Below, one piece after another: positions 32,345-41,475 of a stretch of DNA of 62,536 nucleotides (position 1 is its first letter; every line of letters starts with the position of its first letter). The stretch lies in the NCBI GenBank assembly GCA_030682385.1, contig JAUXOG010000024.1:1-62536 (forward strand), written 5' to 3'. The DNA comes from Bacteroidota bacterium (lineage in GTDB: Bacteria; Bacteroidota; Ignavibacteria; UBA10030; BY39). The position numbers and the translations under genes were made by a program. The notes beneath the pieces were generated by a model. That model was not told the DNA's origin. It made no database searches and saw only the letters and a list, made by a program, of their open reading frames with translations.

Positions 32345-33301
32345 ATGGAAAAGACAATGTCACAATTAGCGATAGAAGTAAACGAGATAACAAAAATGTT
32401 CGGCAACTTTACGGCGGTTGATAAGGTAAGCTTCGGTGTAAAGCAGGGCGAGATATTTGGCTTTCTCGGCGCCAACGGCGCGGGTAAATCAACCACCATA
32501 AGAATGCTTATCGGTTTATTGGAACCGACTTCAGGTCAAGCTAAAGTAGGCGGCTATGATGTGAAAACACAAACCGACCTTCTGAAAAAAAATATCGGAT
32601 ATATGTCGCAGAAGTTTTCGCTGTATGAAGACATGACAGTCGAAGAAAATATCCATTTCTACGGTGGTGTGTATGGCTTATCGAAGGAAAAGGTGAAAGA
32701 ACGGAAGAAATGGGTTCTTGAGATGGCTGGATTGCAAGGACGTGATAAAAGCTTAACAAAAACACTATCGGGCGGATGGAAACAACGACTGGCGCTTGGA
32801 TGTGCGATTCTTCATGAACCAAAAATATTATTTCTCGACGAACCAACCAGCGGTGTTGATCCTGTTTCTCGCAGAAATTTCTGGGACCTGATAAATGAGC
32901 TTTCCAGTCAGGGCGTTACAATTCTTGTAACGACTCATTATCTCGATGAAGCAGAGTATTGCAATAACATTATCCTGATCAATGCCGGTCGTTTAATTGC
33001 CCAGGGAAGTCCGAAGGAATTAAAAACAGAACATATCACTTTTCCCATCCTCGAAGTAGAAACCGACAATGTTGTAACAGCGCTTGAGCTTTTACGAACG
33101 CAACCGTGGGTAGTAGAAATATCAGTATTCGGGACATATCTTCATGTTGGTGTCTCTGAACTTGATTTAGGGAAAAATGCCATTCGTTTAACACTCGCTA
33201 CAAAAGGAATTCAGATTCAGCGTATCGAACAAATCGTCCCATCGTTGGAAGATGTCTTTTTGCATCTTCTTGAACAGGATATGAAAAAGGTGGCAGCATG
33301 A
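32345..33301 (+). CDS. ABC transporter ATPase, second of the exporter pair
   Basis: 318 residues (ATG 32357 is an alternative). Walker A is GANGAGKST, the Q-loop YMSQKFSLYE, the signature LSGGWKQR, Walker B KILFLDEPTSGVD, and the H-loop is an intact TTHYLDEAE. It therefore looks fully catalytic, unlike the first ATPase. Its stop overlaps the first permease start (ATGA at 33298-33301). It resembles the C-terminal half of YbhF and should pair with the permeases at 33298 and 34430. Confidence 0.92.
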   Translation: MEKTMSQLAIEVNEITKMFGNFTAVDKVSFGVKQGEIFGFLGANGAGKSTTIRMLIGLLEPTSGQAKVGGYDVKTQTDLLKKNIGYMSQKFSLYEDMTVEENIHFYGGVYGLSKEKVKERKKWVLEMAGLQGRDKSLTKTLSGGWKQRLALGCAILHEPKILFLDEPTSGVDPVSRRNFWDLINELSSQGVTILVTTHYLDEAEYCNNIILINAGRLIAQGSPKELKTEHITFPILEVETDNVVTALELLRTQPWVVEISVFGTYLHVGVSELDLGKNAIRLTLATKGIQIQRIEQIVPSLEDVFLHLLEQDMKKVAA

Positions 33302-34428
33302 ACATTAAAAGAGTTAAGCCAATTATCATTAAAGAATTTCGACAGATACGCCGCGACAAACGTTCGCTTGGCGTTCTGCTTGTGTTTCCCGCGTTCCTTG
33401 TTTTATTAATCGGTTACGCGCTCAATTTCGATGTAAAACATATCTCTGTGGCAGTATTCGATCAGGATAAAACGCAATCGAGTAGAGAATTTGTCCGCAG
33501 TTTTTCAAACTCCGAATATTTCGATTTTAACTACTCTGTCCAGAGCTACGAGGAGATTGATAAGTTGCTCGACGAAGGAAAAGTGCTTGTTGTTTTTGTG
33601 ATACCGACAAATTTCTCCAAAGAATTGCTCGCGGGGAGAGATGCAAAATTGCAGATTCTTGTCGATGGATCGAATTCAAACACAGCAACTACGGCAATCG
33701 GTTACAGTAATGCGATTGTACAAGCATACTCCATGCGGATAGCGCTTGAAACATTAGCTCGAAGCGGAAAAGAATTGTATGTACCTATCGATTTACATCC
33801 GAAGGTTTGGTACAATCCCGAACTCATTAGTGCGAAATTTTTAGTCCCCGGTCTCATCGGATTTATTCTCATGCTAAGCGCCGTCGTCTCCACTTCACTT
33901 TCAGTTGTAAGGGAGAAAGAACGTGGAACGATGGATCAAATGATGGTGTCGCCATTAAAGACCGGCGAAATTATTTTAGGGAAGACGATCTCATATCTTA
34001 TTATTGCGCTTGTTGCTTCCGTTCTTGTTCTTCTTATAGGATATTTCTTCTTCGATATTTCTATCCGGGGTAGTATTATTTGGCTGTATGTTGGTATTTT
34101 CATTTTCCTTCTTGCAGCGCTTGGGCAGGGACTGTTAATCTCAGCAATTTCACATACACAACAGGTGGCGTTTATCATCTCGGTCTTCTCAACGTTATTG
34201 CCGGCATTGATTTTATCAGGGTTTGTGTTTCCAATTCGCAGTATGCCAATCGCACTTCAGGTCATTTCTAATGTAACACCTCCAAAATTCTTCCTCATCG
34301 TTATCCGTGATGTTATACTCAAAGGTGTTGGACCTGCTGCGTTTTGGGAACAATTAGTTTATATGGGGATATTCGCAGCCGTAACACTTGGCTTGAGCAC
34401 ACGATTACTTTTAAAGAGGGCAAATTAA
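33298..34428 (+). CDS. ABC-2 type permease (YbhS-like)
   Basis: 376 residues: an N-terminal helix (SLGVLLVFPAFLVLLIGYAL), a large extracytoplasmic region of about 140 residues, then five C-terminal helices with the ABC-2 motif VREKERGTMDQMMVSPLK. The EFRQIRRDKR start is typical of YbhS/YbhR. It overlaps the ATPase gene by 4 bp and is followed 1 bp later by a paralogous permease, so the two form a heterodimer. Confidence 0.92.
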   Translation: MNIKRVKPIIIKEFRQIRRDKRSLGVLLVFPAFLVLLIGYALNFDVKHISVAVFDQDKTQSSREFVRSFSNSEYFDFNYSVQSYEEIDKLLDEGKVLVVFVIPTNFSKELLAGRDAKLQILVDGSNSNTATTAIGYSNAIVQAYSMRIALETLARSGKELYVPIDLHPKVWYNPELISAKFLVPGLIGFILMLSAVVSTSLSVVREKERGTMDQMMVSPLKTGEIILGKTISYLIIALVASVLVLLIGYFFFDISIRGSIIWLYVGIFIFLLAALGQGLLISAISHTQQVAFIISVFSTLLPALILSGFVFPIRSMPIALQVISNVTPPKFFLIVIRDVILKGVGPAAFWEQLVYMGIFAAVTLGLSTRLLLKRAN

Positions 34429-34429
34429 T

Positions 34430-35557
34430 ATGAAAACAATTTACCATATCATCGTAAAAGAGTTTATTCAATTTCGTCGCGACAAGCGCATGATGGCTCT
34501 TTCGTTCATGGCGCCAATTCTACAATTGATTTTGCTTGGTTATGCGGCTACAACGGATGTGAAAGATGTTCCGATGGCGGTTTATAATCAGGATAAATCT
34601 GTTGCAAGCCGTGAATTAATAGATCAATTCGTTCACTCAGGATATTTCATTATTCAGAAAGATGTAAATTCGCTCGATGAAATCGATCATGAGATAGAAT
34701 TCGGAAATGTTTGGATGGCTTTAGTTATCCCTCCCGATTTTTCAAGTAATCTGCTGGCACGTAAAACAGCTTCGATCCAGATTCTGACGGATGGGAGCGA
34801 TGCCAATTCGGCGAATATCAGTCTCGGTTATGCATCGCAAATTATCAACACGTATTCAGGTTCGATCATAGCCGACATCCAAAAGCGTGTTCCGCTAGTA
34901 ACCCGACCGGCTCAGTTGCAGCCGGAAGTCAGAGTATGGTATAACCCTGATTTGAAAAGCCGGAATTTTATGGTACCCGGTGTGCTTGCTACAGTGTTGA
35001 TGATCATAACTATGACTTTGACTTCACTCGGAATCGTTAAAGAAAAAGAGATCGGAACACTCGAACAGCTAATGGTAACTCCTATAAAACCATATCAACT
35101 CATCATCGGTAAATTATTGCCATTTGCCATCATCGGTATGATTGATGTTGTTCTCGTTCTAATTGTCACCCGCTTCTGGTTTGCAGTACCTCTTCAAGGC
35201 AGTGTAGTGCTTCTTTTCGCTTTGAGTGGTTTATTTATAATGACAACGCTTGGTTTAGGGCTTTTTATATCAACCATATCCAAAACGCAACAACAGGCAA
35301 TGATGACGGCGCAGTTTTTTATTTTCCTGCCGTTTATTTATCTGTCGGGATTTACATTCCCGGTTGAGAATATGCCGCAAGCTATTCAATATCTCACAGC
35401 CATAATTCCTCTGAAGTACTTCATCGTAATAATCCGGGGAATCTTTTTGAAGGGTACAGGCATAGCGGAGTTATGGCCCCAGGCGCTTGCACTCTGGATT
35501 TTTGGCATCGTAATTCTAACGCTCAGCGTCATGCGATTTAAAACAAAACTAAGTTAA
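34430..35557 (+). CDS. ABC-2 type permease (YbhR-like)
   Basis: 375 residues with the same plan as its neighbour: EFIQFRRDKRMM at the N-terminus, an extracytoplasmic domain (about 45-175) and five C-terminal helices with VKEKEIGTLEQLMVTPIK. It is clearly paralogous to 33298-34428 and pairs with it as the membrane channel of the exporter. It starts 1 bp after that gene. Confidence 0.92.
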   Translation: MKTIYHIIVKEFIQFRRDKRMMALSFMAPILQLILLGYAATTDVKDVPMAVYNQDKSVASRELIDQFVHSGYFIIQKDVNSLDEIDHEIEFGNVWMALVIPPDFSSNLLARKTASIQILTDGSDANSANISLGYASQIINTYSGSIIADIQKRVPLVTRPAQLQPEVRVWYNPDLKSRNFMVPGVLATVLMIITMTLTSLGIVKEKEIGTLEQLMVTPIKPYQLIIGKLLPFAIIGMIDVVLVLIVTRFWFAVPLQGSVVLLFALSGLFIMTTLGLGLFISTISKTQQQAMMTAQFFIFLPFIYLSGFTFPVENMPQAIQYLTAIIPLKYFIVIIRGIFLKGTGIAELWPQALALWIFGIVILTLSVMRFKTKLS

Positions 35558-35578
35558 TTAAAAAAGAAAGGTTCACAG

Positions 35579-35968
35579 ATGAAAAAAACATTGTTCAGAA
35601 AAATAGCAGCGGGTATTGCAGTTATTTTCAGCATACTCACTACGGTTGATGGATTTCAAGTGTTGTTGGGTATAAGTAAACCCGATTACATTGTATTACA
35701 GCCGTTGTTAATTTATAATGTGATCATGGGAGTTGTTGGAGTGATTGTTGGAGTGATGCTGTGGCTCAATCGAGAAAGGGCGCTAAAGCTCGCGGTCATA
35801 GTTACATCAATGCACCTGATTGTACTGGCTCTCGTCAGCATGATGCATCTCGCTGGTGGAGCTGTTGCGCTGCATAGTGTAAAAGCAATGGGTTTGCGCT
35901 CAATAGTTTGGTTGGGAATCGTTTGGTTAACATGGATGTCGAAAAAACATTCTACAAATGTCGGATGA
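35579..35968 (+). CDS. Small four-helix membrane protein
   Basis: 129 residues with four hydrophobic segments and few charged residues (MGVVGVIVGVMLWLNRERAL, LKLAVIVTSMHLIVLALVSM). It lies 21 bp after the second permease and probably belongs to the exporter operon. No named family is recognised with confidence. Small proteins of this kind often accompany efflux permeases. Confidence 0.7.
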   Translation: MKKTLFRKIAAGIAVIFSILTTVDGFQVLLGISKPDYIVLQPLLIYNVIMGVVGVIVGVMLWLNRERALKLAVIVTSMHLIVLALVSMMHLAGGAVALHSVKAMGLRSIVWLGIVWLTWMSKKHSTNVG

Positions 35969-36063
35969 AACCATATTTAATCAAAATACTTTTGTTTGTT
36001 ATAGGGGTGTTCACATTAGCAGAAGAGCTATTTATTGTCCCCGCTTTAGTGAACATTCGATAA
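35965..36063 (+). CDS. Tiny membrane peptide overlapping the preceding gene (ATGA)
   Basis: A 32-residue frame, MKPYLIKILLFVIGVFTLAE and on to LVNIR, starts in an ATGA overlap with the previous stop. It is almost entirely hydrophobic. It may be a translationally coupled small protein, or the stump of an MFS transporter, whose first helix can look like this. Evidence is limited to the overlap and composition. Confidence 0.3.
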   Translation: MKPYLIKILLFVIGVFTLAEELFIVPALVNIR

Positions 36064-36153
36064 TTTGATTCCTAATCATCTCATTAAAACTTACACCAGA
36101 TCATTCAAAGCCATTAAGCCATTGTTCTCTAACGATGCAAGTACTTATGTTTA

Positions 36154-36182
36154 TTGATATTTATTGAATAAATTAGTATAAT
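36154..36182 (+). promoter_or_regulatory. Promoter with palindromic operator for the radical SAM/ABC cluster
   Basis: TTGATA (36154-36159) and TATAAT (36177-36182) are separated by 17 bp, a near-consensus -35/-10 pair 31 bp before the ATG at 36214. The spacer contains the palindrome ATTTATTGAATAAAT (36159-36173), a likely repressor site. Caveat: Bacteroidota often use a different housekeeping promoter, and the region is A+T-rich. Confidence 0.5.
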
Positions 36183-36213
36183 CACATGTCCTATAATTCA
36201 TAAAGATTTACGC

Positions 36214-37641
36214 ATGACGAAAGTTCAACTTATTCATCCCGGGAATGATGTAAAATACAAACATTTAAAGACTGGGTATTCGAGTTATCCTCCACCAAGC
36301 GGTCTGGAAATTATTGCTTCCTATGTAGAAAGGTGTATACCAAAGATAAGATTCGAAATATTTGATGGAAATGTCACTTCTCACAATGAAATACTACAAA
36401 GATTGGATGCAGATGTTGTGGGTATTACTGATTGGTTTACAAGTCATTCAAATGCAATGGAGATTGCCCGGGTAGCTAAAATTAAGAATCCGAATTCAAA
36501 AATCGTCATAGGTGGGCCTAACGCATCTAATCTTGGCGAACGTATTCTGCTTAACAATCCCGAAGTTGATTTTGTTGCATTTGCAGACGGAGAAAGAACG
36601 TTAACACAAATTATTCAAAATGATTCATCTGCAGAAATCAGGAATGTTTGGTTTCGGGGATCGGATCGTAAGATACATTTCTCAAGTGGTCCCGATATCA
36701 ATATTAACGATTTAGGCCTTTTTGATTTTGAGCATTTGTATGAAACAGACATGCGAAAATATGACTCCAAAGAAAAGTCATATTTTGATGAAATTGATAT
36801 GACCCCAATCCCAATTTCTTCGATACGAGGGTGTATCAAAGCTGTGAAATATGGCTCATGTACGTACTGCACTATTCCGATGACTAATGGTGTTCGCGTG
36901 ATGCAACCTAATCTTGTGTGGAGACAAATTCGTCACCTTTATGAAAAATATGGCATTCGCAAGTTCTTTGAGACTGGCGATAGTTTCACAATCGGAAATT
37001 ATCCTGAAAAGTTGTTAGAAGCAAAACCAAAGGATTTAGATGTCTCATTCAGAATTTACGCAAATCCTGATACAATTAGCCTAAAAAATATTTCGATACT
37101 CAAATCATTGGGGGTACAAGAAATATTTATCGGTATCGAAACAGTCGACAAGGATATTCTACAGCTAGCAAACAAAAACTATGACACATCGTCAATTGAA
37201 AAGACTGTTCAATTATTAGAAGAATATCAAATTCGAGTTTTTCTTCCCTTTCTATTTGGACTTCCTGGGGAGACCTACAACTCTGTAAATGGAAATTATG
37301 ACTTCGCGCAATATCTAATTTCGAAATATAGCAATATAGACCGACTACTTATTTCTTTGGCAATACCACTTATTGGTTCAAAATGGTTTGATACGCTACT
37401 CAAAGATGATGATATCGTAACTTGTTATAATGAAGGTGGGTTACGATCGCTTGCGACTGATGATAATATCGAATACGAGAGATTGTTTCTTTTATCACTT
37501 CATAAATATTGTCATTTATCCTTTGGTGATATTTATACTATATTACAGAAACCTCTATCACAAAACCTTAAAGGGAGAATTGGTGGGTTTGGTTGTTTGG
37601 AAAAATATGTTGTTGAATTAGAAAATGAAATTCTTGTTTAA
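36214..37641 (+). CDS. B12-binding-domain radical SAM protein with atypical cysteine motif
   Basis: 475 residues. Residues 1-150 have the Rossmann-like cobalamin-binding fold of class B radical SAM enzymes (PPPSGLEIIASYVE near 27, DVVGITDWF, VIGGPNASNLGE, FVAFADGE). The radical SAM core follows. The cluster cysteines are Cys207, Cys216 and Cys219, a CX8CX2C spacing instead of the usual CX3CX2C. The motif is introduced by SSIRGC, as is normal. Downstream are FETGDSF and FIGIETVD segments typical of the barrel. Such proteins methylate unactivated carbon or rearrange rings using S-adenosylmethionine. The gene opens a co-directional cluster with an importer and a HydE-like enzyme. The substrate is unknown. 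Confidence 0.85.
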   Translation: MTKVQLIHPGNDVKYKHLKTGYSSYPPPSGLEIIASYVERCIPKIRFEIFDGNVTSHNEILQRLDADVVGITDWFTSHSNAMEIARVAKIKNPNSKIVIGGPNASNLGERILLNNPEVDFVAFADGERTLTQIIQNDSSAEIRNVWFRGSDRKIHFSSGPDININDLGLFDFEHLYETDMRKYDSKEKSYFDEIDMTPIPISSIRGCIKAVKYGSCTYCTIPMTNGVRVMQPNLVWRQIRHLYEKYGIRKFFETGDSFTIGNYPEKLLEAKPKDLDVSFRIYANPDTISLKNISILKSLGVQEIFIGIETVDKDILQLANKNYDTSSIEKTVQLLEEYQIRVFLPFLFGLPGETYNSVNGNYDFAQYLISKYSNIDRLLISLAIPLIGSKWFDTLLKDDDIVTCYNEGGLRSLATDDNIEYERLFLLSLHKYCHLSFGDIYTILQKPLSQNLKGRIGGFGCLEKYVVELENEILV

Positions 37642-37656
37642 AATAGGAGATAGCCA

Positions 37657-38601
37657 ATGAAAAAAATATTTATTCTTCTCGTCTTAATTCTTTCAATTTC
37701 ATACTGGCAATGTACTAAGCAATCCAGTGAAATGACCATGATTAAGCTGGGTTATGCCCCAATCGCAGATGCAGCACAAATTTATGTAGGAATTGAAAAG
37801 GGATATTTTGCAGAGAATAGATTAAAAATTCAATTTGAACAACTAGGCAGTGGTGCAAAGATCCTCGAAGCTGTTGGTGCGGGAAGCGTCCAGATCGGAT
37901 TATCTAGTTATGTTCCCCTAATTCTTGCACGGGCGGCGGGTGTAGATTTAGTTGCTATATCAGGTGGGGCAGTTGAAGATTCTACACATTGGGAACATGC
38001 GTATGTTGTTAAATCAGATTCTAAGATCACATCTATTAAGGACATTGAAGATAAAACTCTTGCATTGAATGGTCTTCGGAACATCGATCACCTGTTGTTC
38101 CAGGAATTAATGGAAAAATACAATATCGATCAGACGAAGATTAGGCTTGTTGAAATCCCTTTTCCTCGGATGGAATCGGTGCTTCAATCGGGTGAAGTAG
38201 ATATAATTGCAGCCATTGAACCCTTTGTGACCAGAGCAATTTCACGAGGTAATTATCGAGTTCTCACATATAATTATCTTGAATTATACAAAAAAGTTCC
38301 GGTTGCATGTTATGTGGCTAAAAATAAATGGATAGAAGAAAATAATGACGTACTGACAAGATTTATAAATGCATTTAATAAAGCAACTGAATTTTGTCTC
38401 GCACATCCCGATTCGTTACGGGAAATAATTGGCAAATATACAAAACTTAGTTCTGATGAACTTCAGAAAATTAGCCTACCAACTTTCAGTTTCGAGACTG
38501 ATAAGGTTGACCTCCAAGGCTTAATAGATAGAATGCAAAAAAGAAATATGTTATCAAGAAAAGTTTCAGCAGAAGAAATGATTCATCTTTACAACAAATG
38601 A
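37657..38601 (+). CDS. NMT1/TauA-type ABC substrate-binding lipoprotein
   Basis: 314 residues. A lipoprotein signal ends at YWQC (Cys near 19). The mature domain is the two-lobe fold of the NitT/TauT/ThiY family: IKLGYAPIADAAQIYVGIEKGYF at the start (quoted parts IKLGYAPIADAAQ and GIEKGYF), then VQIGLSSYVPLILARAAG and VDIIAAIEPFVTRA. Members bind sulfonates, nitrate, bicarbonate, pyrimidine precursors or aromatic acids. AGGAGA precedes the start. The ATPase and permease follow directly with overlaps. The flanking radical SAM genes suggest that the imported compound is a precursor or product of their chemistry. Confidence 0.9.
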   Translation: MKKIFILLVLILSISYWQCTKQSSEMTMIKLGYAPIADAAQIYVGIEKGYFAENRLKIQFEQLGSGAKILEAVGAGSVQIGLSSYVPLILARAAGVDLVAISGGAVEDSTHWEHAYVVKSDSKITSIKDIEDKTLALNGLRNIDHLLFQELMEKYNIDQTKIRLVEIPFPRMESVLQSGEVDIIAAIEPFVTRAISRGNYRVLTYNYLELYKKVPVACYVAKNKWIEENNDVLTRFINAFNKATEFCLAHPDSLREIIGKYTKLSSDELQKISLPTFSFETDKVDLQGLIDRMQKRNMLSRKVSAEEMIHLYNK

Positions 38602-39371
38602 ATACTGCTCTAGAAATTGCTTCTGTTGGAAAGACATTCAACGAAGATAGTCTTTCTCCAACTGTCGCCATCGGATCAATTACCTTTGACGTCCGAGAGG
38701 GGGAATTTATTTCTATCCTTGGCCCATCTGGTTGTGGAAAGACAACACTCCTTAGAATAATCGCTGGACTTATTCAACCAACGAGTGGTCAGGTGCATAT
38801 TAAAACCGATAGTACCGAACGAAATCTAATGTTGGTTTTTCAAGAGTATAATCGCTCATTATTTCCGTGGAGAACAGTTGCAAAGAACATATCATTTGGT
38901 CTTGAAGTAAGTGGTTCTTCCCCAAAGGAATTAGCGAAGAGAGTTGATGAATATATTAATCTGGTAGGCTTGAAGGGATTTGAAAATCATTATCCATGGG
39001 AATTGTCCGGTGGTATGCAACAGCGAACTGCGATTGCCAGAGCTCTCGCTTGCCATCCGAATTTACTCCTTATGGATGAACCATTTGGTTCGTTGGATGC
39101 TTTGAGCCGTAATGAATTAGAAGATGACTTATTAAGATTGTGGAAACAAGCAAGTATTACAATCTTATTCGTTACACATGACATTGATGAAGCAATATAT
39201 CTGTCTGACCGCATAATAGTTCTCTCCCAGCGTCCTTCGAAGGTCGAAGATATCATTTTAGTGGAGTTACCTCGCCCACGTCATCAGGTTGAGAGTAGAA
39301 GTTCCAACAAATTTATTGAATATCGATCTAAAATTAGTAGGCTTCTGGGGAGGGGAAAAGCACGTGAATAG
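38598..39371 (+). CDS. NitT/TauT-family ABC importer ATPase
   Basis: 257 residues. Walker A is GPSGCGKTT, the Q-loop VFQEYNRSLFPW, the signature LSGGMQQR, Walker B LLLMDEPFGSLD and the H-loop VTHDIDEA. This is the SsuB/TauB/ThiZ class that powers nutrient uptake. ATG overlaps the preceding stop (ATGA at 38598-38601), and the permease start lies inside its last codons, so the three genes are coupled. Confidence 0.93.
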   Translation: MNTALEIASVGKTFNEDSLSPTVAIGSITFDVREGEFISILGPSGCGKTTLLRIIAGLIQPTSGQVHIKTDSTERNLMLVFQEYNRSLFPWRTVAKNISFGLEVSGSSPKELAKRVDEYINLVGLKGFENHYPWELSGGMQQRTAIARALACHPNLLLMDEPFGSLDALSRNELEDDLLRLWKQASITILFVTHDIDEAIYLSDRIIVLSQRPSKVEDIILVELPRPRHQVESRSSNKFIEYRSKISRLLGRGKARE

Positions 39372-40140
39372 AATAGGAATTGGAAAACTTTCGGGCTTCG
39401 CTTTAATTATAGCTCTGTTACTTATATGGGAGTTACTTTCAAGATATTCATTCATAGATTCAGTATTCTTCCCGCCATTATCTACAGTTATTTATGCATT
39501 GATGACAGAAATAAATTCACAAAACATTTGGATTGACATAAGTTCAACATTGGCAAGGTGTTTTTCTGGGTACATTATTGCAATCACTATAGGAATTCCA
39601 GTTGGAATACTTATGGGTAGATCCCAAAGAATTTACAATTTATTTGAACCACTCGTTGAAATTCTTCGCCCAATTCCTTCAGCAGCTATCATACCGGTTG
39701 CGATTCTCTTTCTAGGTATTGAAGATAAGATGAAAATCTTTGTAATTGTTTTTGCCTGCATCTGGCCTATCTTAATAAATACTATCGATGGGGTTAAAAG
39801 TATCGATCGAATACTTATCGAAACCGGAAATACTTTCCGGCTTAATCGGAACCAGTTTTTATTGAGAATAGTTTTACCCGCTTCATCTCCCAACATCGTA
39901 ACGGGAATGAGAATCAGTCTTGCAATATCTTTAATATTAGCAATAACAGTTGAGATGATATCAGGTAACAACGGAATTGGGTTCTTTATTTTGGATGCTG
40001 AGAGAAGTTTCAAATTTCCGCAAATGTACTCAGGTATCATCATGATCGGTATGATAGGATATATAATTAATTGGGGATTTGTTAAACTCACGAACAGGGT
40101 AATGAAATGGCATCGCGGTTTTACGGCAACTCTTGTCTAA
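39364..40140 (+). CDS. NitT/TauT-family ABC importer permease
   Basis: 258 residues from GTG 39364, chosen because GGAGGGG stands just upstream and the product then begins at the usual short N-terminus. A longer ATG frame from 39289 would lie inside the ATPase gene. It has about six helices and the binding-protein-dependent permease EAA region (IETGNTFRLNRNQFLLRIVLP, with the second part SSPNIVTGMRISLAISLILA). It forms the membrane channel with the ATPase and receives substrate from the lipoprotein at 37657. Confidence 0.9.
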   Translation: MNRIGIGKLSGFALIIALLLIWELLSRYSFIDSVFFPPLSTVIYALMTEINSQNIWIDISSTLARCFSGYIIAITIGIPVGILMGRSQRIYNLFEPLVEILRPIPSAAIIPVAILFLGIEDKMKIFVIVFACIWPILINTIDGVKSIDRILIETGNTFRLNRNQFLLRIVLPASSPNIVTGMRISLAISLILAITVEMISGNNGIGFFILDAERSFKFPQMYSGIIMIGMIGYIINWGFVKLTNRVMKWHRGFTATLV

Positions 40141-40161
40141 TTTTCGATTAAAGGAGATATA

Positions 40162-41475
40162 ATGCGAAATTATCATAAACCATTTTTATTTGCTATCATA
40201 ATAACATTATTTATTCTTTTTATTGGAGCGATTATTGGGTTCATTTGTCCTTTCCTTTGCTTTGATTCTATCCCTCTGGGTATCATAGCATTAACAAGTG
40301 GTCTCGCTCTTGTAATCTATTGGTTTACAGTAATCTCTCTGTTTCGTCAAGATAGAAGTTGCGGGTTTAATACCGAGTTTTTTAATGGCTATCATTTGTA
40401 TTGGTTTTTCAAGATTCCTCTAATTGCTCGTTATAAGAACAAAAAATATATCGTTATGCTTTATTCTATAATGATGACTTGCATAATATTTTCGTTCTCA
40501 GTACTTACAACAGCTTGTATAATTGGATTGAAACAAATTGGCGAACCATCTCCACAGAATAATCCACTGAGTTTTCTTCACAGTCAGGGTGCCATTGTTT
40601 CCTTTATCGTCATTTGTATCACCATGTATTCCTTTATTAATACAATGATAATTCGAGCAACTTATGATCGGGAGATAGAATCATTGGAGGAGTTATTGTC
40701 TATCATGAAAGAAAAGTTAAATCTAAAAGAGAACTCTAAGAATTGGAATATGTTTGACAAATTATTCTATTACGTTTTTGATCATACAATTGCAACCGGC
40801 CATATTTCCAACCATGATCGATTTCTGGATTATGCTAAGGAACTCTATAGTTTCCTTCACTATTATCATAAAAAAATAGTGTTTATGGGTTTAGTCTATT
40901 CAGGGCAAAAGAATATAGAAACCTATAAATCTTTTGCAAAAGATAAAATCGAAGAAAGAATCAAATCAGAAACAGTGGGCAAAGTAGGTGATGAGAAAGA
41001 GAAAACCATTAAGAAAATTATAGAGGATGAAGCAACTAAAAAATTCTTACCCGCACATGATGAATTTGTGTATTTTCTGAATCATACTGACGTTAGGACA
41101 GTCAATCATTCTATGGTTGGAACAGAAAATAATGAAGTGTTTAAGATACTGTACAAACCATATAGAAAAGAAAATCATAAAATTATTGATCCTTTTTTCA
41201 AAGAGATCTTACATCTGAATGAGCTGCCCAAGCCGGGAGATTATGAAATTAACGATAACGAGTTGCCTGAGAAATCTAGTATTATCAGTACTGAAGAACT
41301 TGGATTAACTCGATTCATTGTAACAAATCTCTATGTCATACAGTTCATTGCAACAAAGAATAATGGCATGAAAAATGGCGAGAAAAACGTGCCAACGGGT
41401 TACATATCTGAAGACATTACAGTAATAGAGAGATACAAACGAGCGTTTGAGAATTACCGTGAAACCCATCGCTGA
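40162..41475 (+). CDS. Unrecognised membrane protein with large cytosolic domain
   Basis: 437 residues. Four hydrophobic helices occupy the first 160 residues (about 8-32, 36-60, 90-118 and 130-155). The remaining 275 residues are soluble and highly charged, with a Lys/Glu-rich helical stretch near 255-300 (IEERIKSETVGKVGDEKEKT). No domain family is recognised. AAAGGAG precedes the start. It lies between the importer and the HydE-like gene, all in one direction and with its end overlapping the next gene, so it is probably part of the same pathway, perhaps as a scaffold or signalling component. That role is inference. Confidence 0.75.
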   Translation: MRNYHKPFLFAIIITLFILFIGAIIGFICPFLCFDSIPLGIIALTSGLALVIYWFTVISLFRQDRSCGFNTEFFNGYHLYWFFKIPLIARYKNKKYIVMLYSIMMTCIIFSFSVLTTACIIGLKQIGEPSPQNNPLSFLHSQGAIVSFIVICITMYSFINTMIIRATYDREIESLEELLSIMKEKLNLKENSKNWNMFDKLFYYVFDHTIATGHISNHDRFLDYAKELYSFLHYYHKKIVFMGLVYSGQKNIETYKSFAKDKIEERIKSETVGKVGDEKEKTIKKIIEDEATKKFLPAHDEFVYFLNHTDVRTVNHSMVGTENNEVFKILYKPYRKENHKIIDPFFKEILHLNELPKPGDYEINDNELPEKSSIISTEELGLTRFIVTNLYVIQFIATKNNGMKNGEKNVPTGYISEDITVIERYKRAFENYRETHR

